This document shows, in pieces, positions 1-5,648 of a stretch of DNA of 7,912 nt. The notes under the pieces are model-generated. The model did not search any database and had not been told where the DNA came from. It saw nothing but the letters and a program-made list of their open reading frames with translations. A program made the position numbers and the translations under genes. Numbering within the stretch: the stretch's first letter is position 1; every line of letters starts with the position of its first letter. Origin of the DNA: an uncultured Acidobacteriota bacterium (GTDB lineage Bacteria; Acidobacteriota; Vicinamibacteria; Vicinamibacterales; SCN-69-37); assembly GCA_937880585.1 (NCBI GenBank), contig CALFMR010000407.1:1-7912 (forward strand). Reading direction: 5' to 3'.

Positions 1-1036
1 GTGGCACTTGGTTGCCGGGCTGCTCCGTTGGTCCGCGCTTTCGTGGAGTGATCGCGTCAGCGCGCTTCGCATCCGCCCGCTCCTCGACGCGGCGCGGCGC
101 GGCAGCGCCGAAGCGGCAGCGCGCGACGTTCCATCCGATCAAACCGTGACCGGCTGGCTCGATGCGCACCGGCAATCGGCTGGCATCCGCCGCTGGCTGT
201 GGCACCCGCTGGCCATCGCGGCGCTCAATCAGCATCCCGACGTCGCCGCCGCGCGGCCGTTCGTGCGTGTGCTGGCGGAGCTCTTCGGTCCGCGCGTCGA
301 AGACTCCTCGGTTGGATTGCCGACGGTGCCGCTCGACGATCTGTATGCGGCTCCCGCGCGACGGTTCATCGAAGCGCGCGCTGGGGTCGTCGCGACGAAG
401 ACACCGGCGCGTCTGACGGCCGCGGACTCGAACGAACGATCGTGGCGCGTGTTCGCCCGCGGCCAGTCCATGGAGGCGCCCGCCGTCATCTGCGCGGTTG
501 CGTGGCACGCGCTCGCGCGCGCGTTCGGCGAGGCCGTGCCGCCTGCGCTCGACGCCCTCGTCTCTGCCGCATCCGCGCGTCGATCGTCACCTATCGTCAC
601 GGTCAACGTGTGGCTCGACGGCCCTCTCTTCGACGGCCCGTTCATCGGCCTGGTCGACGGGCCGATCCAGTGGGCGTTCGACAAGAGCGCGATCTTCGGC
701 GAACGCGCGGGACACCTGTCGCTCGTGGCAAGCGGCGCCGACGCATTGGCCGAGATGGACGCCGCGTCGATTGTCGACCGCGCGACCACCGAGCTTCGCC
801 GCGCGCTGCCGGTCATGACCTCACGCCGCGTCCTGCGTTCCGTCGTCGTGAAGGAACGCCGCGCGACATTTTCGCTCGCGCCGGGCGAGCCGCCGCGTCC
901 GGCAACACGCACGCCGCTCGCCGGCTTTTATCTGGCAGGTGACTGGATCGAGACAGGCTTGCCCGGCACGATTGAAAGCGCCGCACGAAGCGGACATCTC
1001 GCGGCCGAGGCCGTGCTGGCCGATGCCGCGCGTTGA
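1..1036 (+). CDS. hpnE: Hydroxysqualene dehydroxylase HpnE, 5'-truncated by the window edge
   Basis: FAD-dependent amine-oxidase/phytoene-desaturase-like enzyme that removes the hydroxyl of hydroxysqualene to give squalene, the last step of the HpnCDE route feeding hopanoid synthesis. The frame is open from base 2, so the gene starts upstream; 344 residues are visible of a family length of about 420-470. The missing part would hold the N-terminal GxGxxG dinucleotide-binding fold. Family marks seen: the LYAAPARRFIE stretch near 340-375, the VNVWLDGPLFDGPFIGLVDG stretch near 600-662 typical of squalene-associated desaturases, and the C-terminal FAD-binding signature LAGDWIETGLPGTIESA near 932-982, followed by the final helix. 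The TTG at 8 is internal, not a start. hpnC and hpnD often lie just upstream in other genomes, but they would be outside this window. It ends 53 bp before thiI. Identification is by recalled family motifs, not by search. Confidence 0.9.
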   Translation, partial: WHLVAGLLRWSALSWSDRVSALRIRPLLDAARRGSAEAAARDVPSDQTVTGWLDAHRQSAGIRRWLWHPLAIAALNQHPDVAAARPFVRVLAELFGPRVEDSSVGLPTVPLDDLYAAPARRFIEARAGVVATKTPARLTAADSNERSWRVFARGQSMEAPAVICAVAWHALARAFGEAVPPALDALVSAASARRSSPIVTVNVWLDGPLFDGPFIGLVDGPIQWAFDKSAIFGERAGHLSLVASGADALAEMDAASIVDRATTELRRALPVMTSRRVLRSVVVKERRATFSLAPGEPPRPATRTPLAGFYLAGDWIETGLPGTIESAARSGHLAAEAVLADAAR

Positions 1037-1077
1037 ACGGGCCCCACGGGACGCGCGCTGCACACCGCGGTCGGCGT

Positions 1078-1083
1078 CATAAT
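1078..1083 (+). promoter_or_regulatory. Candidate -10 box of thiI (CATAAT), possibly leaderless
   Basis: CATAAT matches five of six bases of TATAAT and ends 6 bp before the thiI ATG at 1090. A start of transcription about 7 bp downstream would fall on or next to the A of the ATG. No Shine-Dalgarno is seen before that ATG. No good -35 hexamer is found at 16-18 bp spacing, so this is a weak promoter call based on the -10 and its position. Confidence 0.4.
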
Positions 1084-1089
1084 CCCCTG

Positions 1090-2289
1090 ATGCTCTCGGT
1101 CGTCGTCCATTACGGCGAGCTCGCGCTGAAGGGTCGCAACCGCCCGTGGTTCATCAAGACGCTGGTGCGATCGATCGCGACGTCGCTCGGCGATCTGCCG
1201 CTCCGCGACGTCCGTCCGCTCATCGGCCGCATCATCGTCACGCTCGACGACGGCGCGGATTGGGACGAGGTGCGGCGGCGTTTGGCGGTGCTTCCGGGCA
1301 TCGGCAACTTCGCTCGTGCCGAACGCGTGGAGCCGGATCTCGACGCGATGACCGCGCGGATCGGCGAGGCGGTCGAGGGACACACGGCCGAGAGTTTCCG
1401 CGTGCGCGCGCGCCGGGCGGACAAACGATTCGCGACGCCGTCGCCCGACATCGAGCGCGTCATTGGGCGGCGCGTGCAGGACGTTACCGGCTGGCCCGTT
1501 CGTCTCTCGAAGCCCGCGCTCGAAATCCGCGTCGAGGTGCTCACCAACGACGCGTTCTTCTTCATGGCGCGCGAGCCTGGCATGGGCGGGCTGCCGACCG
1601 GCACGAGCGGGAAAGTGCTCGCGCTGCTCTCGGGCGGCATCGACTCGCCGGTCGCCGCGTGGCGTCTCATCAAGCGCGGCTGTCGCGTATCGTTCGTCCA
1701 CTTCCATAGCTATCCGATCCTGTCGCGCACGTCGCAGGACAAGGCGCGCGAGCTCGTGCGGACGTTGACGCGACATCAGCTTCGATCGCGGCTGTCGCTC
1801 GTGCCCTTCGGCCCGCTCCAGCAACAGGTCGTCGTCAGCGTGCCGCCGCCCTTGCGCGTCGTGATTTATCGGCGGCTGATGGTGCGGATTGCCGAGAGGC
1901 TGGCGCGGAAGATTGGCGCGCACGCGCTCGTGACCGGCGACTCGGTGGGGCAGGTTGCCTCGCAGACGGTGGAGAACCTGGCGGTCGTCGGCGGCGTGGC
2001 GACGTTGCCGATCCTGCGGCCGCTCGTCGGCATGGACAAGGAAGAGATTACGGCCGACGCGCAGCGGATCGGGACCTACGAGACGTCGATCGTCCCGGAC
2101 GAGGACTGCTGCACGCTTTTCACGCCGCGGTTTCCGACGACGAGGGCATCGGCAGCGGCGGCCGAGGCGGCCGAGCGGGCGCTGGATGTGGACGGACTGG
2201 TCGCGCGCGCGCTGGAAGACGCCGTGGTAGAGGACTTCAGCTTTCCGATGCTACAATCGTCGGTTCTTGAAGGAGATATCACAGCGTGA
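1090..2289 (+). CDS. thiI: tRNA 4-thiouridine synthase ThiI, rhodanese-less form
   Basis: ATP-dependent enzyme that adenylates U8 of tRNA for conversion to 4-thiouridine; in many bacteria it also delivers sulfur for the thiamine thiazole. The 399-residue product begins with the conserved HYGELALKGRNR segment (N-terminal ferredoxin-like domain), followed by a THUMP domain to about residue 165, then a PP-loop pyrophosphatase domain with SGGIDSP at 181-187. GDSVGQVASQT lies at 283-293 and a Cys-Cys pair in DEDCCTLF at 340-341. It ends shortly after, so the C-terminal rhodanese domain of the E. coli enzyme is absent, as in Bacillus-type ThiI, and sulfur must come from a separate donor. ATG 1090 is chosen over the in-frame TTG at 1033 because the family motif starts right after it and a -10-like box sits just upstream. 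The stop overlaps the next gene's GTG by 4 bp. Confidence 0.93.
   Translation: MLSVVVHYGELALKGRNRPWFIKTLVRSIATSLGDLPLRDVRPLIGRIIVTLDDGADWDEVRRRLAVLPGIGNFARAERVEPDLDAMTARIGEAVEGHTAESFRVRARRADKRFATPSPDIERVIGRRVQDVTGWPVRLSKPALEIRVEVLTNDAFFFMAREPGMGGLPTGTSGKVLALLSGGIDSPVAAWRLIKRGCRVSFVHFHSYPILSRTSQDKARELVRTLTRHQLRSRLSLVPFGPLQQQVVVSVPPPLRVVIYRRLMVRIAERLARKIGAHALVTGDSVGQVASQTVENLAVVGGVATLPILRPLVGMDKEEITADAQRIGTYETSIVPDEDCCTLFTPRFPTTRASAAAAEAAERALDVDGLVARALEDAVVEDFSFPMLQSSVLEGDITA
2252..2275 (+). promoter_or_regulatory. Candidate -10 box (TACAAT) and Shine-Dalgarno (AAGGAG) for the aldolase gene
   Basis: Within the last codons of thiI, TACAAT at 2252-2257 resembles a -10 hexamer and would start a transcript near 2264. 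AAGGAG at 2270-2275 is a strong ribosome binding site, 10 nt before the GTG at 2286. The binding site supports GTG 2286 over the in-frame ATG 2316. No convincing -35 is seen, so an internal promoter is possible but unproven; the aldolase may be expressed both from it and by read-through from thiI. Confidence 0.5.
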
Positions 2290-3272
2290 CTCTGACACCC
2301 GGAAAGCTCGCCAGCATGAAAGCCGTCTCCGACGACCGCGGGGTAATTGCCGCCGCGGCGATGGATCAGCGCGGTTCGTTGAACAAGTCCCTGGCCAAGG
2401 AGCGCGGCGGCGAGGTCTCCGACGCGATGATGGAGGAGTTCAAGTCGCTCGTCACCGAGGTGCTCACCAAGCACGCGAGCGCGATCCTGCTCGATCCTGA
2501 GTGGGGCCTTCCGGCGGCGAAGCGTCGCGCGAAGGGATCCGGCCTGCTGCTCGCCTACGAGAAGACGGGCTACGACAAGACGGGCCACGGCCGGCTGCCG
2601 GATCTCCTGGATCACTGGTCGGTCAAGCGCCTCAAGGACGCCGGCGCGGACTGCATCAAGATTCTTCTCTACTACTCGCCCTTCGATCCGAAGGACATCA
2701 ACGATCAGAAGCACGCCTGGGCCGAACGCATTGGCGACGAGTGCCGCGCCAATGACATCGCCTACTTCCTCGAGCTGGTCGGCTACGAAGAGGGCATCGA
2801 CGAAAAGGGCCTCGAGTACGCGAAGAAGAAGCCCGAGGTCGTCACGGCCAGCATGGCGGAGTTCACCAAGGACCGGTACGGCGTCGACGTCCTCAAGGTG
2901 GAAATTCCCGTCAACATGAAGTTCGTCGAAGGCGCGAAGGCCTGCACTGGGCCGTCGGCCTATACGCGCGAACAGGCGAAGCAGCTGTTCCTCGAATCGG
3001 CGAAGGTCGTGACCAAGCCCTTCATCTATCTCTCGGCCGGCGTGAGCAACGCCGAGTTCACCGAGTCGCTCGCGCTCGCCGGCGAGTCGGGCGTGAAGTA
3101 CTCAGGCGTGCTCTGCGGCCGCGCGACGTGGAAGGACGGCATGGCCGTCTACGCGAAGCAGGGCGCCGACGCGTTCCGCCAGTGGCTCGAGACCGAGGGC
3201 GTCGAGAACATCAAGAACGTGAACGCCGCGCTGAAGACCGCGACGTCGTGGCACTCGTTCTACGGGGTGTAG
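2286..3272 (+). CDS. lacD: LacD-type tagatose/fructose 1,6-bisphosphate aldolase (class I)
   Basis: Schiff-base aldolase of the LacD/DeoC superfamily that splits tagatose 1,6-bisphosphate, and often fructose 1,6-bisphosphate and related sugars, into dihydroxyacetone phosphate and glyceraldehyde 3-phosphate in the cytosol. The 328-residue length equals that of known LacD (about 325). Seen: the N-terminal helix and GVIAAAAMDQRGSL (about 19-32), LLDPEWGLPAA (about 61-71), the acidic residue E163 in FLELVGYEEG, and K204 in VDVLKVEIPVN. K204 and E163 sit within one residue of the Schiff-base lysine and catalytic glutamate I recall for streptococcal/staphylococcal LacD. GTG 2286 is chosen because the family's first helix precedes ATG 2316 and AAGGAG lies 10 nt upstream. 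The GTG shares four bases with the thiI stop. No lac/tagatose genes are nearby, so the true substrate here may be fructose bisphosphate; that is inference. Confidence 0.88.
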   Translation: MTLTPGKLASMKAVSDDRGVIAAAAMDQRGSLNKSLAKERGGEVSDAMMEEFKSLVTEVLTKHASAILLDPEWGLPAAKRRAKGSGLLLAYEKTGYDKTGHGRLPDLLDHWSVKRLKDAGADCIKILLYYSPFDPKDINDQKHAWAERIGDECRANDIAYFLELVGYEEGIDEKGLEYAKKKPEVVTASMAEFTKDRYGVDVLKVEIPVNMKFVEGAKACTGPSAYTREQAKQLFLESAKVVTKPFIYLSAGVSNAEFTESLALAGESGVKYSGVLCGRATWKDGMAVYAKQGADAFRQWLETEGVENIKNVNAALKTATSWHSFYGV

Positions 3273-3277
3273 TCAAC

Positions 3278-3308
3278 GGATCCCCTGGGCCTGAAGGCCC
3301 AGGGCTCC
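3278..3308 (+). repeat. REP-like palindrome, copy A
   Basis: A perfect 9-bp stem (arm CCCTGGGCC at 3283-3291, complement at 3296-3304) closes a TGAA loop. Read on the minus strand, the hairpin starts with a GGAG head (3308-3305). Its 26-bp core (3283-3308) recurs exactly at 5583-5608. It lies 10 bp past the lacD stop. It has no T-run, so it is not a classic intrinsic terminator, although it could stall transcripts or protect the mRNA 3' end. Confidence 0.75.
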
Positions 3309-3325
3309 GAAGAGAAAGCGGTTGT

Positions 3326-3355
3326 GGAGTCCCCGGCCTCAGGCCCGGGGGAACC
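3326..3355 (-). repeat. REP-like palindrome, copy B (inverted, diverged)
   Basis: The opposite-strand relative of copy A. It carries the same GGAG head (3326-3329), then an imperfect GGCC-centred hairpin: CCCCGGCC at 3331-3338, TCA loop, and GGCC plus GGGG with one bulged C at 3346. It ends in GGAACC, where copy A read in the same sense ends in GGATCC. Copies A and B stand head to head across a 17-bp spacer (3309-3325), the arrangement of a REP doublet (REPIN/BIME). Confidence 0.65.
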
Positions 3356-3363
3356 TGGAACCA

Positions 3364-3398
3364 CTTCTGGCTTCTGGCTTCGAACTTCTAACTTGATC
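3364..3398 (+). repeat. Five-unit 7-bp tandem repeat (CTTCTGG type)
   Basis: Five consecutive heptamers, each beginning CTT. Units one and two (3364-3377) are both CTTCTGG; the next three keep CTT(C/G) and vary at the 3' end. The array ends 2 bp before the def ATG at 3401, so it occupies the place of a ribosome binding site, and no purine-rich Shine-Dalgarno is visible there. It resembles the short tandemly repeated repetitive (STRR) heptamers described in cyanobacteria. Confidence 0.65.
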
Positions 3399-3400
3399 TC

Positions 3401-3952
3401 ATGTCCATCCTGAAGGTCGCGCGACTCGGGCATCCGGTGCTTCGCGCCAAGGCGCGGCCGGTGACGCCGGACGAAATCAAATCGCCGGCGTTCCAGGCGC
3501 TCGTCGACGACATGTTCGAGACGATGGCCGAGTACTCGGGCATCGGGCTGGCCGGGCCGCAGGTCCACCAGGGACTGCGCGTCTTCGTCGCCGGCGTCCG
3601 TGAGTCGGACACGATCTCGCCGATGAGCGACGACGCCGAGATGCCGCTCGTCACGATCGTCAATCCCGAGATTACGGTCGTCGACGACGCGCGCGACGAG
3701 GCGTGGGAAGGCTGCCTGAGCATTCCGGACATCCGTGGGCTCGTGCAGCGGCCCGTCACAATCAAAGTGCGCGCGCTCGATCGCCACGGCCGGCGCATCG
3801 AGATCGCGGCGAGCGGTCTTCCGGCGCGCGTCATCCAGCATGAAACCGATCATCTCGACGGCGTCCTGTTCTTCGATCGCATGAAGTCGCTCGAGACGCT
3901 CGCCTTCATGGATGAGTTCCGCCGCTACTGGTCAAAGGACGACGAGGCGTGA
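3401..3952 (+). CDS. def: Peptide deformylase
   Basis: Metalloenzyme that removes the formyl group from the initiator methionine of new proteins as they leave the ribosome. All three family motifs are present in the 183-residue product: motif I GIGLAGPQ at 47-54 (Gly in place of the more usual Ala before PQ), motif II EGCLS at 103-107 with metal ligand C105, and motif III HETDH at 147-151 with metal ligands H147 and H151 and catalytic E148. The start fits the family's MSILKVARLGHPVLR opening. The region just before the ATG is a heptamer repeat without a recognisable Shine-Dalgarno, which is unusual for a housekeeping gene. Its usual partner fmt is not adjacent; instead the stop overlaps the start of the ThyX-like gene by 4 bp, suggesting co-translation. 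Confidence 0.95.
   Translation: MSILKVARLGHPVLRAKARPVTPDEIKSPAFQALVDDMFETMAEYSGIGLAGPQVHQGLRVFVAGVRESDTISPMSDDAEMPLVTIVNPEITVVDDARDEAWEGCLSIPDIRGLVQRPVTIKVRALDRHGRRIEIAASGLPARVIQHETDHLDGVLFFDRMKSLETLAFMDEFRRYWSKDDEA
3935..3939 (+). promoter_or_regulatory. Ribosome binding site for the ThyX-like gene
   Basis: AAGGA inside the last codons of def lies 9 nt before the GTG at 3949. Together with the GTGA overlap of start and stop, it fixes this start and points to translational coupling with def. Confidence 0.55.
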
Positions 3953-5550
3953 GCGTCGCGGCGTCGGGGCTGTCGGAGGCCGAGGCCGCCGCTGCTCGGC
4001 CGTACTTCACGAACCTGGACCGTCCCGTCTTCGCGCTCGTCAATCTGCCCGAGACGGTCAAGGGCGCGCTCTTCGCGCGCTACTCGCGATCCGCTAAATC
4101 GCTGCGGCGGCTGTTTCTCGACGAGTTCCAGCCGGCGATGAGCGACGCGCCCACGACGTCACAGGCGGGCATCGAGCGGGCCGAGCGGCTCTATCAGCGC
4201 GTGTTCAGCGAGTTCGGCGACGACTCCGTGGCGCAGCTCGGCGGCGTCCATCTCGCTGTCGAGGATGCGTCGAACATTCTGACGAAGGTGCTCGAGCGCG
4301 GCCGCCTGATGGCGTACCTCGAGCAGTCCACGCGCTACATCCCGTACACCGAGCGACGCGGCGATCGCTGGCGCTATCTCGTGCCGGCCGAGCTCGACGG
4401 GCATCCGCTGCGCGGGTCGTTCATCGAGACGATGAACGAGGCGTTCGAGATCTACGCGCGGTGGATCGATCCCATGCGCGCGTGGTTCGAGCGGCGGTAT
4501 CCGAAGACGCCGACCGACTCGGACGTCGTCTATCGATCGGCCATCCGCGCGAAGGCGCTCGACACCCTGCGCGGGCTGCTGCCGGCGGCCACGCAGTCGA
4601 ACGTCGGCATCTTCGGGACGGGCCAGGCGTACGAAGCGCTCATCCTGCGGATGCGCGCGCACCCACTCCTCGAAGTTCGTGCGGCGGCCGGCGCCATCTT
4701 GGCTGAGCTCCAGCAGGTGATTCCTGCGTTCCTCACGCGCGTCGATCAGCCGGAGCGCGGCGGCGTGTGGGTGGCGTATCTCGAGGAGACACGGAAGCGG
4801 ACGGCGGAGATCAGCGCGCGCCTCGGCGCGGCGCATCCGTCGGGCGAGGCGACCGGTGAAGTGACGCTCACGGATTTCGATCCCGATGGCGAGGTCAAGG
4901 TCGTCGCGGCCGCGCTCTATCCGGGTTCGAACCGGTCGGACGCGGAACTGCTGGCTATTGCGCGAGAGATGCCTGCGTCCGAGCGCGAGGCCGTGCTTCG
5001 CGCGTACGCAGGCACGCGTGGAAACCGGCGTCATCGGCCGGGGCGCGCCTTCGAGCGGACGTCGTATCGCTTCGACATCCTCACCGACTACGGCGCCTTC
5101 CGCGATCTGCAGCGCCATCGCCTGTTGACGATCGACTGGCAGGCGCTCACGACGCGACACGGCCATATCCGCCCCGATGCGATCGTCGAGGCCGGCGCGT
5201 CGGACGATTGGCAGCGCGTGATGGATCGATCCGCGGATCTCTATGAGCGCATGACGGCCGCCGGGCTCGGCGCGGCCGCGCAGTACGCCGTGGCGATGGC
5301 GCACCGCGTACGATTCGTGATGGACATGAACGCGCGCGAGGCCATGCACGTCATCGAACTGCGCACGGCGCCGGCGGGCCATCCCGCCTACCGCCGCGTC
5401 TGCCAGGCGATGCACCACGCCATCGCCGATGTCGCCGGCCATCGCGCCATTGCCGCGGCCATGACGTTCGCTGATCATTCGGCCGTCGAGCTCGAACGCC
5501 TCCAGGAAGAACGCCGCCTCGAAGCCAAGCGCGCCGCGCGCGAACGATGA
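3949..5550 (+). CDS. thyX: Double-length (tandem) ThyX-like FAD-dependent thymidylate synthase family protein
   Basis: ThyX makes dTMP from dUMP using methylene-tetrahydrofolate, FAD and NADPH. Normal ThyX is about 220-270 residues; this one is 533 and appears to hold two ThyX units. Unit 1: GDDSVAQLGGVHLAVEDAS (90-108), RGR at 117-119 with EQSTRY at 125-130, and RGLLP at 208-212, which resembles the Arg-x-x-Leu-Pro segment of ThyX. Unit 2: FERTSYRFDI (368-377), RHR at 389-391, then AQYAVAMAHRVR and EAMHVIELRTAPAGHPAYR (444-482), as in the ThyX C-terminal half. The ThyX signature is RHR-x7-S. Unit 1 keeps the Ser (S127) and EQSxRY but has Gly118 for His; unit 2 keeps RHR but has Ala399 for Ser and lacks EQSxRY. 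The C-terminus is a charged Arg/Glu helix. I believe double-length relatives exist in databases but could not check. Catalytic activity is uncertain; family membership is firm. Confidence 0.82.
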   Translation: MSVAASGLSEAEAAAARPYFTNLDRPVFALVNLPETVKGALFARYSRSAKSLRRLFLDEFQPAMSDAPTTSQAGIERAERLYQRVFSEFGDDSVAQLGGVHLAVEDASNILTKVLERGRLMAYLEQSTRYIPYTERRGDRWRYLVPAELDGHPLRGSFIETMNEAFEIYARWIDPMRAWFERRYPKTPTDSDVVYRSAIRAKALDTLRGLLPAATQSNVGIFGTGQAYEALILRMRAHPLLEVRAAAGAILAELQQVIPAFLTRVDQPERGGVWVAYLEETRKRTAEISARLGAAHPSGEATGEVTLTDFDPDGEVKVVAAALYPGSNRSDAELLAIAREMPASEREAVLRAYAGTRGNRRHRPGRAFERTSYRFDILTDYGAFRDLQRHRLLTIDWQALTTRHGHIRPDAIVEAGASDDWQRVMDRSADLYERMTAAGLGAAAQYAVAMAHRVRFVMDMNAREAMHVIELRTAPAGHPAYRRVCQAMHHAIADVAGHRAIAAAMTFADHSAVELERLQEERRLEAKRAARER

Positions 5551-5582
5551 AGGTTGTCGGAGGCCGAATGTCCGCGGCTTCT

Positions 5583-5608
5583 CCCTGGGCCTGAAGGCCC
5601 AGGGCTCC
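5583..5608 (+). repeat. REP-like palindrome, copy C
   Basis: Base-for-base identical to the 26-bp core of copy A: arm CCCTGGGCC (5583-5591), TGAA loop, complementary arm to 5604, then CTCC (GGAG head on the minus strand). It lies 32 bp after the ThyX-like stop, between convergent genes. There is no T-run on either strand. It could act as a bidirectional transcription barrier, but the repeat identity argues first for a dispersed REP family. Confidence 0.75.
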
Positions 5609-5615
5609 AGGGCCC

Positions 5616-5639
5616 CTTCGCGATCTTCGCGGCTTCGCG
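5616..5639 (+). repeat. Triplicated CTTCGCG short tandem repeat
   Basis: CTTCGCG occurs at 5616-5622, 5625-5631 and 5633-5639, so the unit length is 8-9 bp. It fills the convergent gap next to REP copy C and ends 9 bp before the stop codon of the AsmA-like gene (minus strand). From memory, similar CTTCGCG/CTTTGCG runs are common in intergenic DNA of several phyla; function unknown. Confidence 0.55.
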
Positions 5640-5648
5640 TGAGGCGAT

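Noticed and set aside
928..1923. Long minus-strand open frame opposite hpnE and thiI
   Set aside because: It is a GC-rich antisense shadow: Arg/His/Asp-rich with no motifs, opposite genes with firm family signatures.
3273..3400. CRISPR-like repeats in the lacD-def gap
   Set aside because: Only two palindromes in inverted orientation and a 7-bp array; there are no regularly spaced direct repeats with unique spacers.
4159..5478. 439-codon minus-strand open frame opposite the ThyX-like gene
   Set aside because: Its composition is that of an antisense shadow, and the plus-strand gene has clear conserved ThyX segments.
5583..5604. Hairpin as an intrinsic terminator for the ThyX-like gene
   Set aside because: The stem is strong, but no T-run follows on either strand, and the same core recurs elsewhere, so a dispersed repeat is the better call.
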